From assembly GCA_031844405.1 (NCBI GenBank), contig JAUZVC010000003.1, positions 496,001-560,000 on the forward strand: a stretch of DNA of 64,000 bases, written 5' to 3'. Under the pieces are notes generated by a model. It was given only the letters and a program-made list of their open reading frames with translations, had not been told where the DNA came from and did not search any database. This DNA comes from Knoellia sp031844405. GTDB taxonomy: Bacteria > Actinomycetota > Actinomycetes > Actinomycetales > Dermatophilaceae. Made by a program: the position numbers and the translations under genes. Below are positions 19,023-27,885 of this stretch, piece by piece (the stretch's first letter is position 1; the number at the start of each line of letters is the position of its first letter).

Positions 19023-20267
19023 TCAGACGCGGACGCCGAGGAGGGCGTCGAGGGCGCGCGCGAGCACGCCCGGCGCCCCGGCGTCGTCACCCCCGAGGGT
19101 CAGGGTGTGCTCGACCCACGCGTCGACCGCGGCGAGGGCGGCCGGCGCGTCGAGGTCGTCGGCCAGCGCCGCCCGCACTGCCGCCACGGCGTGGTCAGAC
19201 GACCCGGCGGTGTTGACCGAGAGGGCCTCACGCCAGCGTGCGAGCCGGGCCTGCGCGGCGCGCAGCAGCTCGTCGGTGTAGTCCCAGTCGCTGCGGTAGT
19301 GCTGGGAGAGGAGGACGAGCCGGATCGCCATCGGGTCCACGCCGTCCTCCCGCAGCCGGGAGACGAGCACGAGGTTGCCGCGGGACTTGCTCATCTTGTG
19401 CCCGTCGAGCCCGACCATGCCGGCGTGGGCGTGGATGGCGGCGTAGTCGTGGACACCGACCGCGCTCGCCTGCGCCACCGTCATCTCGTGGTGCGGGAAG
19501 ATGAGGTCCGACCCGCCGCCGTTGACGTCCATCGGCACACCGAGGCGGTCGAGCGCAATGGCCGTGCACTCGACGTGCCACCCCGGGCGCCCCGCGGGCA
19601 GCCCCTCGAACTCCCACGACGGCTCGCCTTCGCGGGCCGCACGCCAGAGCAGCGGGTCGAGGGCGTTGCGCTTGCCCGGGCGGTCGGGGTCGCCGCCGCG
19701 CTCGGCGAAGACCTCGAGCATCTGCTCCCGCGTCCAGCCGGAGACCGAGCCGAAGTCGCGCACCTGCGCGAGGTCGACGTAGAGGTCCGGTCCGGTCGCC
19801 TCGTCGGACGCCACCTCGTATGCCGTCCCGCTCTCGACCGTGCGCCGCACGAGGGCCGCGATGGTCGGCATCGCCTCGACGACGCCGACGTAGTCCTGCG
19901 GCGGGATGACCTGGAGCGCGGTCATGTCCTCGCGGAAGAGGTCGCCCTCGGCGGCCGCGAGGTCGCGCCAGTCGATGCCGTCACGCTCGGCCCGCTCGAG
20001 CAGCGGGTCGTCGACGTCGGTGACGTTCTGCGTGTAGTGCACGTCGTGCCCGTTGTCTCGCAGGACCCGGCCGACGAGGTCGAAGGCGACATAGGTCGCG
20101 GCGTGGCCCAGGTGGGTGGCGTCGTAGGGGGTGATGCCGCAGACGTAGAGGCGGGCCACCGGCCCGGGAGCGACCTCGCGCAGCTCCCCCGAGCTCGTGT
20201 CGTGGAGCCGGAGCGGCTCTCCGTGTCCGGGAATGGCGGGCAGGAACGGGGTGGGCCACGAGATCAC
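19023..20267 (-). CDS. mshC: Cysteine:GlcN-Ins ligase (mycothiol biosynthesis)
   Basis: 414 aa, class I CysRS-like fold. It has a HIGH-type motif (ITPYDATHLGHA), Cys43 (YVCG) as zinc and substrate ligand with later WHVECTA and HHE zinc ligands, KMSKS, and DDLDAPAALAAVDAW near the C-terminus. It is shorter than CysRS (no anticodon-binding end), as expected for MshC. It joins cysteine to GlcN-Ins using ATP to build mycothiol, the actinobacterial thiol buffer. It is the last gene of a minus-strand unit with two conserved partners. Confidence 0.95.
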   Translation of the reverse strand: MISWPTPFLPAIPGHGEPLRLHDTSSGELREVAPGPVARLYVCGITPYDATHLGHAATYVAFDLVGRVLRDNGHDVHYTQNVTDVDDPLLERAERDGIDWRDLAAAEGDLFREDMTALQVIPPQDYVGVVEAMPTIAALVRRTVESGTAYEVASDEATGPDLYVDLAQVRDFGSVSGWTREQMLEVFAERGGDPDRPGKRNALDPLLWRAAREGEPSWEFEGLPAGRPGWHVECTAIALDRLGVPMDVNGGGSDLIFPHHEMTVAQASAVGVHDYAAIHAHAGMVGLDGHKMSKSRGNLVLVSRLREDGVDPMAIRLVLLSQHYRSDWDYTDELLRAAQARLARWREALSVNTAGSSDHAVAAVRAALADDLDAPAALAAVDAWVEHTLTLGGDDAGAPGVLARALDALLGVRV

Positions 20268-20289
20268 GGGGGAAGCCTACGGCGGCCGC

Positions 20290-21081
20290 TCACATCGCCG
20301 GCCACGGGATGGCCGGCCAGCCGGGGGTGGGGAGCGGGTGGAGCCCGGTGGCCAGCAGCCGCTCGGCCCGTCGGCGCAGCGCGTCGACCTCGTCGGCGGT
20401 GAGGTGCTCGGTGAGCTCGGCACGCAGGGTGCCCTCGGCGAGGGCCTCCCGCACGCGCTCCACTCGCTCGAGGTCCGCGGGGTCGCACGGCTCTCCCGCC
20501 CAGCCCCACAGGACCGTGCGCAGCTTCGGCTCGACCCCGAGGCTCACGCCGTGGTCGACGCCCCACAGCCCGCCCCCGACGACGAGCAGGTGCCCGCCCT
20601 TGCGGTCGGAGTTGTTGATGAGCGCGTCGAAGACCGCTGCCGTGCGCAGGCGGGCGTCGTCCGCGTGGGCGACGACGACCTCCTCACCGTCGGGCGTCTC
20701 CCCCCTCAGCACCTCGCGCCAGCCCTCGGGCACGGCGTCGGGAGGGAGGACGTCGACGACGAGGTCGGGGGCGACGTCTGGTCGGCCCATCCACTCCTGC
20801 GTCGACGCGGTCCCCCACGGCCCGTCGTGCAGGACGGTCGTGGGGACGACGCCGAAGCGCCCGGCCTCGCTGACGACGTATGCCGCCCGCTCCCGTCCCG
20901 CGAGGGTGCCGTCGGGGTAGTCCCAGAGCGGCCGCTCGAGGGCGACCGGCTTGTGGATGGCGAGCCGGGACTCCCCGTCGAGGCTGACGCGCACGAGGAC
21001 GGCGCCGTTGGACGAGTCGACGATCCGGCCCAGGAGCTCGACCTCGCCCTCGGCGAGCAGGTGCTCGACGTCGGCGGCCAC
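20290..21081 (-). CDS. SCO1664-like protein with PI3/4-kinase-like fold
   Basis: 263 aa from a GTG. The motifs DALINNSDRKGGHLL and WGVDHGVSLG resemble the catalytic and metal loops of PI3/4-kinase-like proteins, and LAIHKPVALERPLWDYP lies in the N-lobe. In many actinobacteria the same gene stands between DUF3090 and mshC. The spacing here is 4 bases after DUF3090 and 22 before mshC. The biochemical function is unknown. Confidence 0.85.
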   Translation of the reverse strand: MAADVEHLLAEGEVELLGRIVDSSNGAVLVRVSLDGESRLAIHKPVALERPLWDYPDGTLAGRERAAYVVSEAGRFGVVPTTVLHDGPWGTASTQEWMGRPDVAPDLVVDVLPPDAVPEGWREVLRGETPDGEEVVVAHADDARLRTAAVFDALINNSDRKGGHLLVVGGGLWGVDHGVSLGVEPKLRTVLWGWAGEPCDPADLERVERVREALAEGTLRAELTEHLTADEVDALRRRAERLLATGLHPLPTPGWPAIPWPAM

Positions 21082-21085
21082 GGCC

Positions 21086-21595
21086 CTAGCGCTTGTAGCC
21101 GTTGGCCCGGGGGCAGATGTGCCCCTCGGCGTCGAGGGGCTGCCCGCAGAAGGGGCAGGGAGGTCGACCTGCGGCGACGATCGCCTGGCAGCGGCGGGCG
21201 AAGGCGCGCGCCGTGGTGGCGTCGAGGACGACCCGCACGCTGTCCGAGGGAGACTCCTCCTCCGGGTCGCGGTCGTGACACTCGATGACGACGGCCGAGC
21301 GGCCCTCGTCCCAGGCGAGGCTCACGGTGTCGACCCGGAACTCGTCCTCGATCGGCGTCTCGAGGGCGTCGGTGTCGACGTGGTGCTCGGCCACGGCGTC
21401 CGAGCCCTCAGGGCTGCCCACGGAGTCGAGGAGGTCGACGATGCGGTCCGCGAGGATGCCCACCTGGACCTTCTCGATCGACACCGACACGAGCCGGCCC
21501 TGGCCGCGCGCCTGGAGGAAGAAGGTGCGGCCTCCGGGTGGACCGACGGTGCCGGCGACGAACCGCTCCGGCGGGTCGAAGTCACTGAACGCCAT
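21086..21595 (-). CDS. DUF3090 family protein with C-terminal zinc ribbon
   Basis: 169 aa. It begins MAFSDFDPPERFVAGTVGPPGGRTFFLQAR, typical of DUF3090. The C-terminus CPFCGQPLDAEGHICPRANGYKR carries four cysteine-type metal ligands. It is first of the three-gene unit ending in mshC. The function is unknown. Confidence 0.88.
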   Translation of the reverse strand: MAFSDFDPPERFVAGTVGPPGGRTFFLQARGQGRLVSVSIEKVQVGILADRIVDLLDSVGSPEGSDAVAEHHVDTDALETPIEDEFRVDTVSLAWDEGRSAVVIECHDRDPEEESPSDSVRVVLDATTARAFARRCQAIVAAGRPPCPFCGQPLDAEGHICPRANGYKR

Positions 21596-21604
21596 GCGCG
21601 CAGA

Positions 21605-22336
21605 CTAACCCGAGAAGCCCCAGGGCATCTCGAGGCGGTGGGTCCGCAACAGGTCGGCGTCGCCCAGCAGGTCCTTGGTGCCACCGTCGGCGGCGACGAC
21701 CCCGTCGGAGAGCACGACGGCACGCTCGCAGAGCTGCAGGGCGAGGGGCAGGTCGTGGGTGACCATGAGCACGGTGACCTCGAGCGACTCGACGAGCTCG
21801 ACGAGCTCACGGCGTGAGGCGGGGTCGAGGTTCGACGACGGCTCGTCGAGGACGAGGATCTCGGGCTCCATTGCGAGGACCGTGGCGATGGCCACCCGGC
21901 GCCGCTGGCCGAAGGACAGGTGGTGCGGGGCCCGCCCCGCGAGGTCCTGCATCCCCACCGCGACGAGCGCACGGTCGACCCGGGCGTCGAGCTCGTCGCC
22001 ACGCAGGCCGAGGTTGGCAGGGCCGAATGCGACGTCGTCACGCACGGTCGGCATGAAGAGCTGGTCGTCCGGGTCCTGGAAGACGATGCCGACCCGGCGG
22101 CGGATCTCGAGCAGGTTCTCGCGCGTCACGGGCAGGCCGGACACCGACACGGAGCCGGCGCCCGCCTCGAGGATGCCGTTGAGGTGGAGGACGAGGGTCG
22201 TCTTGCCGGCGCCGTTCGGGCCCAGGAGGGCGACACGCTCGCCGCGGTGCACGTGCAGGTCGACGCCGAAGAGCGCCTGGTGGCCGTCCGGGTAGGCGAA
22301 CGCGAGGCCCCGGACGTCGAGGACGGGGGTGCTCAT
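21605..22336 (-). CDS. Ni/Co ECF transporter ATPase (CbiO/NikO)
   Basis: 243 aa. Walker A GPNGAGKTT, Q-loop VFQDPDDQLFMPTV, signature LSFGQRRRVAIA, Walker B ILVLDEPSS and the switch His in VTHDLP are all present. The DPDDQLF phrase is typical of ECF-type CbiO proteins. It powers metal uptake with the upstream Q, N and M subunits; its ATG overlaps the Q stop. It is the last gene of the metal cluster. Confidence 0.92.
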   Translation of the reverse strand: MSTPVLDVRGLAFAYPDGHQALFGVDLHVHRGERVALLGPNGAGKTTLVLHLNGILEAGAGSVSVSGLPVTRENLLEIRRRVGIVFQDPDDQLFMPTVRDDVAFGPANLGLRGDELDARVDRALVAVGMQDLAGRAPHHLSFGQRRRVAIATVLAMEPEILVLDEPSSNLDPASRRELVELVESLEVTVLMVTHDLPLALQLCERAVVLSDGVVAADGGTKDLLGDADLLRTHRLEMPWGFSG

Positions 22337-23094
22337 CCGGCATACCCGATGATGACGGCGACGGTGGCGAGCGCGGCGGGCAGGAGCGCACGCGACCAGT
22401 CGCGGGTGTCGGCGCGCAGCGGGTCGGTGACCGGCATACGCCCGGAGTAGCCGCGCGACAGCATCGCCAGGTGGACGCGCTCGCCGCGCTCGTAGCTGCG
22501 GATGAAGAGCGAGCCGGCGCTCGAGGCGAGGACCGGCCACGAGCCGAGCGAGCGCGGGCGGAAGGCGCGCGAGTCCCGGGCGACCTTCATCCGCTGGGCC
22601 TGCGATCCGACGACACCGAGGTATCTGACCATGAAGGCGAGGATCTGGACGAGGCGGTCCGGCACGCGCAGGTGCTGGAGGGCACGCACGAGGTCCCGGC
22701 TCGACGTCGTCGTCGCGAAGGCGATCGCCATGAGCACGCTCGTCGTCGCCGTGACGAGGAGGGCGAGGCCGGCGTCGAGCCCGTCCCGCGACACCGTGAG
22801 GGGGCCGAGCGTCCGGCGTGGGCCGGTCGCGATGAACGGGAGCAGCAGGGCGAAGACGACGAAGGGCACCTCGACGACGAGCCGGCCGACGACATGCCGG
22901 GCCGGGACGCGGGTGGCTGCCACGACGCCGAGCGCGACGACGAGCATCGCGAGCCGCAGCAGGTGGGCCTCCCGCGGCAGGGCGACGACGAGGAGGACGA
23001 AGGCGACGATGCCCACGAGCTTGGTGTGCGCCGGCAGGCGGTGCACCGGCGAGTCGCCCTCGACGTGGAGGTGTGGCCCGTGACCGGAGCCCAC
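22333..23094 (-). CDS. Ni/Co ECF transporter transmembrane protein (CbiQ/NikQ)
   Basis: 253 aa from a GTG one base after the N-subunit stop. It has several hydrophobic helices and the coupling motifs ARDSRAF and ERGERVHLAMLSRGYSGRMP, which correspond to the A-R-G loops that contact the ATPases. It is the T-component of the energy-coupling module. The stop overlaps the O-subunit start (ATGA). Confidence 0.9.
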   Translation of the reverse strand: MGSGHGPHLHVEGDSPVHRLPAHTKLVGIVAFVLLVVALPREAHLLRLAMLVVALGVVAATRVPARHVVGRLVVEVPFVVFALLLPFIATGPRRTLGPLTVSRDGLDAGLALLVTATTSVLMAIAFATTTSSRDLVRALQHLRVPDRLVQILAFMVRYLGVVGSQAQRMKVARDSRAFRPRSLGSWPVLASSAGSLFIRSYERGERVHLAMLSRGYSGRMPVTDPLRADTRDWSRALLPAALATVAVIIGYAG

Positions 23095-23095
23095 G

Positions 23096-23422
23096 TCAGT
23101 CGTCGGAGCCGCGGCGACGCAGCAGGTGCATGAGCCCGAAGGCGACGACCGCCACGACGACGACACCGACGAGCCCGGCGAGCCCGCCGGACAGCCGTGG
23201 GCTCTCCACACCGGCCGTGCCGTAGTCGGCGAAGGGTGAGCCGGCGCTGCCGTGGTCGGTGGCCGAGTCGAGAAAGCCCAGGGTCTCGGCGACGTGCTCG
23301 AGGCCGTCCGGGCTCGCTGACGCCCACGCCGAGACCACGCCGGCGAGGAGCGCGCACACGACGAGTCCCACGACGATGAGCCGCGACGTCGACATGCGGC
23401 TGCGGGGTGCGGGCGTGCTCAT
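23096..23422 (-). CDS. PDGLE-domain accessory subunit (CbiN/NikN type)
   Basis: 108 aa with one N-terminal and one C-terminal membrane helix. The periplasmic-side loop begins ASPDGLEHVAE, the PDGLE signature of accessory subunits that pair with CbiM/NikM in nickel and cobalt uptake. Its ATG overlaps the M-subunit stop by four bases. Confidence 0.9.
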   Translation of the reverse strand: MSTPAPRSRMSTSRLIVVGLVVCALLAGVVSAWASASPDGLEHVAETLGFLDSATDHGSAGSPFADYGTAGVESPRLSGGLAGLVGVVVVAVVAFGLMHLLRRRGSDD

Positions 23423-24111
23423 GCGGAGGCTCCTGTCCGGATCTCGAGCTCCCGGCGCGCACCGAGGTCGCGGGCGCCGTGCACGAGGTCGGGTCGGGTG
23501 GCGATGATGCTGCCGACGGCGAGGAACGTGATCGCGCCCTCGCCGAGGCCGATGAGGGTGTGCCAGCCGAGCATCGCCGCGGTGAGCTCGGCGAGCGGGA
23601 TCGGCGCGTGTCCGCCCACGGCATACAGGGCGGTGAAGGTGAGGGCGGCGGCCGGGACGGACACGACCGCGGCAACGCCCGCGAGGGCGGGGACGACGCT
23701 TCCACCGGTCGGGCGCACGAGCCGGCGCAGTCCGACGAAGACGAGCCAGCCGGTCCAGACCCCGACGACCGCCATGAGGACGACGTTGGTGCCGAGTGCG
23801 GTGATGCCGCCGTCGGCGAAGAGCAGGCTCTGGACGGCGAGGACGACGGTGAGGCACAGCGTCGCCGTCCAGGGACCGACGAGGACCGCGGCCAGAGCGC
23901 CACCGAGGAGGTGGCCGGACGTGCCGGCGCCCACGGGGAAGTTGAGCATCTGGGCGGCGAAGACGAAGACGGCGACGAGACCGGCCAGCGGCGCGGTGCG
24001 GTCGTCGAGCTCGCGCCGGGCCCGGTCGAGCGCCAGACCCACGGCACCCGCGGCCACGGCGGCCGTCGCGAGCGAGGTGGGGGCGTCGAGGAACCCGTCG
24101 GGGACGTGCAT
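23419..24111 (-). CDS. Ni/Co ECF transporter substrate-binding membrane subunit (CbiM/NikM)
   Basis: 230 aa beginning MHVPDGFLD. The N-terminal Met and His of this motif bind the metal after insertion into the membrane. I take the start at 24111 for that reason. About seven helices are present, with NFPVGAGTSGHLLGG among the conserved blocks. The PDGFL rather than MEGFLP form and the upstream Nur-like box favour nickel over cobalt; that preference is inference. Confidence 0.92.
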   Translation of the reverse strand: MHVPDGFLDAPTSLATAAVAAGAVGLALDRARRELDDRTAPLAGLVAVFVFAAQMLNFPVGAGTSGHLLGGALAAVLVGPWTATLCLTVVLAVQSLLFADGGITALGTNVVLMAVVGVWTGWLVFVGLRRLVRPTGGSVVPALAGVAAVVSVPAAALTFTALYAVGGHAPIPLAELTAAMLGWHTLIGLGEGAITFLAVGSIIATRPDLVHGARDLGARRELEIRTGASA

Positions 24112-24120
24112 GTCGCGCCT

Positions 24121-24149
24121 TCCTTGTTGCCAAGTATTTGCAACAAGGA
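24121..24149. promoter_or_regulatory. Nur-box-like operator before the Ni/Co transporter
   Basis: Ten-base perfect arms (24121-24130 and 24140-24149) enclose 9 bases. The core TTGCCA-AGTAT-TTGCAA (24127-24143) fits the Streptomyces Nur consensus tTGCaa-N5-ttGCAA with one clear mismatch. It lies 10 bases upstream of the M-subunit ATG, where a nickel-loaded Fur-family repressor would block transcription. Confidence 0.75.
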
Positions 24150-24151
24150 CT

Positions 24152-24844
24152 CTAGCCGGTGCCTCCCCCGACGGTCGCGTCGCCCGGGGGGACGGCGGCC
24201 GGGCGGGAGGCGGCGGCCCGGATCGCCTCGCCGGAGGAGTTCGTCGCGAGCACCATCGACCGGTCACCCGTGCGGCGGATCACCGACACCGACGCGGGGT
24301 CGACGTGCACCCGCTGGAGGCCGTCGAGACCGGCGCCCACGGCGTCGGCGATGACGGCCTTGATGGGGTCGCCGTGGCTCACCGCGACCCACACCGCGTC
24401 GGGTCCGCGCTCCTGCGTGACCTCCTCGTCGATCCGCCGGATCGCCCTCACCATCCGCTCGGCCATCTCGGCGAGCGACTCCGAGGCATAGGTGTCGCTC
24501 TCGGGGAAGCGGGCCGACGCCGGGTCGTCCTGGACCGTGCGCCACAGGGGCTCGGAGGTGAGGTCGGCGAGCCGTCGCCCGGTCCACGCGCCGTAGCGGC
24601 ACTCCCCCAGGTCCTCGACGACCTCGGCCCTCGCCCCGGGCAGGAGCAGCTCGGCGGTCTCGCGGCACCGTTGGAGCGGGCTCGTCACGAGCCGGGCCAC
24701 GTCGAGGTCGGCGAGGCGGGCCGCGACGCGCTCGACGTCCCCTCGTCCCCGGTCGGTGAGGGCGACGCCCTCGGTCCATCCGGCGAGGACGGCGTCGGCG
24801 TTCGCCGTCGAGTGCCCGTGTCGGACGAGCAGGAGCAGAGCCAC
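24152..24844 (-). CDS. Histidine phosphatase family (phosphoglycerate-mutase-like) protein
   Basis: About 230 aa from the GTG at 24844 (VALLLLVRHGHSTAN); an ATG at 24865 would add seven residues. The catalytic motif LVRHGHS, the TSPLQRCRETAELL block, the conserved ECRYGAWTG and the second histidine in VAVSHGDPIKAVIAD are present. It is probably a small-molecule phosphatase. It is divergent from corA by about 30 bases. In other actinobacteria this family neighbours the mshC/DUF3090 group; here the metal transporter lies between. Confidence 0.88.
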   Translation of the reverse strand: MALLLLVRHGHSTANADAVLAGWTEGVALTDRGRGDVERVAARLADLDVARLVTSPLQRCRETAELLLPGARAEVVEDLGECRYGAWTGRRLADLTSEPLWRTVQDDPASARFPESDTYASESLAEMAERMVRAIRRIDEEVTQERGPDAVWVAVSHGDPIKAVIADAVGAGLDGLQRVHVDPASVSVIRRTGDRSMVLATNSSGEAIRAAASRPAAVPPGDATVGGGTG

Positions 24845-24873
24845 GGCGCCCACTGTAGGCAACAATTGCGCCC

Positions 24874-25857
24874 GTGATCATCGACAAGGCGCTCTATCGC
24901 AGCGGTCGCCGCGACGCGTGCGGCGACCTCAGCGACGAGCTGGAGGCCATCCGGGAGACCGGCTCGGAGACCGACTTCATCTGGATCGGGCTCAAGGACC
25001 CGTCGATGCACGAGCTCGAGGAGGTCAACGAGGAGCTCGGGCTCGGACTGCACCCCCTCGCGATCGAGGACGCCGTCAAGGGCCGGCAGCGGGCCAAGAT
25101 CGAGTCCTACGGCCGCACCGTCTTCGTCGTGCTCAAGACCCTCAGCTACATCGAGGCCACCTCCGACGTCGAGACCGGCGAGCTCATGGTCCACGTCGGC
25201 GAGCACTTCGTCCTGACGATCCGCCGGGGCGAGCTGACACCGCTGGCCGGTGTGCGCCGCGAGCTCGAGGCCGACCGCGAGAAGCTCGCCCTCGGCCCGA
25301 TGTCGGCGCTGCACGCGATCATGGACCGGGTTGTCGACCAGTACCGCGAGATCGACGTCGAGCTCGCCCGCGACATCGACGAGATCGAGGAGGCGGTCTT
25401 CTCCGAGGGCCTCGTCTCCTCCGACGCCATCTACCGCCTCAAGCGGGAGGTGCTCGAGTTCCGCCGCGCGATCACACCGCTCATCGCGCCCCTGCGGATG
25501 CTGCACACGAGCCCGCGCGCTCCCCGGCCGCACGAGGAGCTGCGCCTGCTCTTCCGCGACGTCGACGACCACCTGCACTTCGTCGCCGACCGCGTCGAGT
25601 CCTACGACCGTCTCCTGAGCGACGTCCTCAGCGCCAACCTCGCGAAGATCTCGGTGCAGCAGAACGCCGACATGCGCCGGATCTCGGCCTGGGTGGCCAT
25701 CGCCGCCGTCCCGACGATGATCGCCGGGATCTACGGCATGAACTTCGACAACATGCCCGAACTGCACTGGCACTACGGCTACTTCCTCGTGCTCGGCCTG
25801 ATGGCCGCCGCGTGCGTCGGGCTCTACGTCACCTTCAAGAAGGTGAGCTGGCTCTAG
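24874..25857 (+). CDS. corA: CorA-type divalent cation channel
   Basis: 327 aa from a GTG. A large cytoplasmic N-terminal domain and long coiled helix precede two C-terminal transmembrane helices. The signature YGMNF lies at the end of the first, and a short basic tail (KKVSWL) follows the second. It moves Mg2+, possibly Co2+ or Ni2+, inward as a pentamer. It is convergent with uppP (14-base gap). Confidence 0.94.
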   Translation: MIIDKALYRSGRRDACGDLSDELEAIRETGSETDFIWIGLKDPSMHELEEVNEELGLGLHPLAIEDAVKGRQRAKIESYGRTVFVVLKTLSYIEATSDVETGELMVHVGEHFVLTIRRGELTPLAGVRRELEADREKLALGPMSALHAIMDRVVDQYREIDVELARDIDEIEEAVFSEGLVSSDAIYRLKREVLEFRRAITPLIAPLRMLHTSPRAPRPHEELRLLFRDVDDHLHFVADRVESYDRLLSDVLSANLAKISVQQNADMRRISAWVAIAAVPTMIAGIYGMNFDNMPELHWHYGYFLVLGLMAAACVGLYVTFKKVSWL

Positions 25858-25871
25858 CGCGGACTCGGCCG

Positions 25872-26750
25872 TCAGGTCGCGCTGAGCCAGCCCGCGCCGA
25901 GCGCGAGGAACATCACCGCACCGAGGACGACCCGGTAGGCGATGAACGAGATGAGCGAGTTGCTCTGGACGAACCTCAGCAGCCACGCGATCGAGGCGTA
26001 GGCGACGACGAAGGCGACGACCATGCCGGTGAGGATCGGGCCGACCCCGAGCGCCTTGAGGGCGTCGACGTTGTCGAGGGTCTCGTAGATCCCGGCACCG
26101 GTGAGGGCGGGGATCGCGAGGAAGAACGAGAGCTCGGTCGAGGTGACGCGGTCGATGCCGCGCATGAGGCCCGCCGAGATGGTGGCACCGGAGCGGGAGA
26201 CACCGGGGACGAGCGAGAAGCACTGGACGAGACCGATGACAAGCCCGTCCTTGATCGTCAGGGCGTCCTCGCCGCGCTGGTCCCCCGCAGCCTCGAGCAC
26301 GTCGTGGCGGCGCTCGGCGACCCACATCACGGCGCTCCAGAGGATGAGGGCGGCCGCGACGACCCAGAGGCTGCGCAGCGGTCCGGAGATGAGGTCCTTG
26401 AGCAGCAGCGCCGTCACGACGACGGGCAGGGAGCCGACGATGACCGCCCACGCGAGCTGGTAGTCGTGCTCCTTGCGCGCCTCCGCGCTGCGCAGGCCCG
26501 CGACCCACGCGAGGAAGAGACGGAGGATCTTCTTCCCGAAGTAGGTGAACGTCGCGAGGATGGCCCCGATCTGGATCAACGCCGTGTATGCCGTCACGGC
26601 CGGTGCGTCGACCGGCATACCGAGGAGCTTCTCGGCGATCGTGAGGTGGCCCGTGGACGAGACCGGGAGGTACTCGGTGAGGCCTTCGACGATGCCGAGG
26701 ACGACGGACTGGAAGTAGCTGAGCTCGACGGCGGGGTCGGCAACGATCAC
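25872..26750 (-). CDS. uppP: Undecaprenyl-diphosphatase (BacA type)
   Basis: 292 aa from a GTG overlapping the preceding stop. The two BacA signature regions are clear: GIVEGLTEYLPVSSTGH near the N-terminus and LVPGVSRSGATISAG in the middle, with about eight membrane helices. It recycles the lipid carrier for peptidoglycan by removing a phosphate from undecaprenyl diphosphate. It is co-transcribed with the F420-type oxidoreductase upstream. Confidence 0.95.
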   Translation of the reverse strand: MIVADPAVELSYFQSVVLGIVEGLTEYLPVSSTGHLTIAEKLLGMPVDAPAVTAYTALIQIGAILATFTYFGKKILRLFLAWVAGLRSAEARKEHDYQLAWAVIVGSLPVVVTALLLKDLISGPLRSLWVVAAALILWSAVMWVAERRHDVLEAAGDQRGEDALTIKDGLVIGLVQCFSLVPGVSRSGATISAGLMRGIDRVTSTELSFFLAIPALTGAGIYETLDNVDALKALGVGPILTGMVVAFVVAYASIAWLLRFVQSNSLISFIAYRVVLGAVMFLALGAGWLSAT

Positions 26751-27820
26751 GGTGTGGGGACTTCCTCGGCGTGGGACGGGACGAGCTCGGACATGACGCG
26801 CAGGGTGGAGAGTCGCTCCTCGACGGTGAGGGCGAAGGGCGAGACGCCCAAGGTGGTGACGCCGGCCTCGGCGTAGCGGCCGACGCGGCTGCGGATGCGC
26901 TCGGGGGGGCCGATGAGGGCGGTGGCGTCGATGAACTCGACCGGGACGGCAGCCGCCGCGTCGCGGTGCTGACCGGCGAGGAAGAGCTCCTGGACCCTGG
27001 CCGCCTCCTCCTCGAAGCCCATCCGGCAGGCGAGCTGGTTGTAGAAGTTCTTCTCCCGCGAGCCCATGCCGCCGATGTAGAGGGCGGAGTAAGCCGCGAC
27101 GGCCTGTGCGCCGGCCTCGACGTCGTCCGTGACGACGACCGGCACGGTGGGCACCACGTCGAAGCCGGCCATCGGGTCGTCCTCGGTGCCCTTGCCAGCG
27201 GCGCGGCGTCCAGTGGCGATGGACTCGAGGATGTCGCCGGAGTGCTCGGGCGAGAAGAAGATCGCGAGCCACCCGTCGGCGATCTCACCGGCCAGCTCGA
27301 GGTTCTTGGGGCCGACCGCTGCGAGGTAGACCGGCACGTGCTTCTGGGTCGGCGCGATGGTGAGCTTGAGGGCCTTGCCGGGACCGTCCGGGAGCGGCAG
27401 CGTGAAGTGCTCCCCGGCATACTCCACGCGCTCGCGCGCGAGGGCGCGGCGGACGATCTCGACGTACTCGCGCGTCCGGGCGAGCGGCTTGCCGAACCGG
27501 ACGCCGTGCCAGCCTTCGCTCACCTGCGGTCCGGAGACGCCGAGGCCGAGGCGGAAGCGTCCGCCGGAGAGGTGGTCGAGCGTCGCGGCCGTCATCGCCG
27601 TCATCGCCGGGGTGCGGGCGGGGATCTGCATGACGGCGGAGCCGAGCCCGATGTGCTCGGTGCGGGCACCGATCCACGACAGGAACGTCACGGCGTCGCT
27701 GCCGTAGGCCTCGGCGACCCACGCGGAGTCGTAGCCCAGCCGCTCGGCCTCGGCGGCCAGGGCGAGCATGTCCTGGCTCGAGGACAGCCCCATGTAACCG
27801 AGGTTCACCGCGAGTCGCAT
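26747..27820 (-). CDS. LLM-class F420-dependent oxidoreductase
   Basis: 357 aa (beta/alpha)8 luciferase-like protein, beginning MRLAVNLGYMGLSSSQDMLALAAEAERLGYDSAWVAE. Family blocks are LGSAVMQIPARTPAMTAMTAATLDHLSGGRFRLGLGVSGPQVSEGWHG, and VYLAAVGPKNLELAGEIADGWL for cofactor phosphate binding. It probably uses F420; the substrate is unknown. Its stop overlaps the uppP start. Confidence 0.9.
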   Translation of the reverse strand: MRLAVNLGYMGLSSSQDMLALAAEAERLGYDSAWVAEAYGSDAVTFLSWIGARTEHIGLGSAVMQIPARTPAMTAMTAATLDHLSGGRFRLGLGVSGPQVSEGWHGVRFGKPLARTREYVEIVRRALARERVEYAGEHFTLPLPDGPGKALKLTIAPTQKHVPVYLAAVGPKNLELAGEIADGWLAIFFSPEHSGDILESIATGRRAAGKGTEDDPMAGFDVVPTVPVVVTDDVEAGAQAVAAYSALYIGGMGSREKNFYNQLACRMGFEEEAARVQELFLAGQHRDAAAAVPVEFIDATALIGPPERIRSRVGRYAEAGVTTLGVSPFALTVEERLSTLRVMSELVPSHAEEVPTP

Positions 27821-27885
27821 GCGCCAACCGTAGTGGGCAGGAGGGCGTCCGCCGTCACCGAGGGGAACGGTGGAGAGGCGCGGGC

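Noticed and set aside
24121..24149. Rho-independent terminator of the histidine phosphatase gene
   Set aside because: The arms can form a hairpin, but the TTGC...GCAA pattern close to the M-subunit start fits an operator better, and there is no T-tract.
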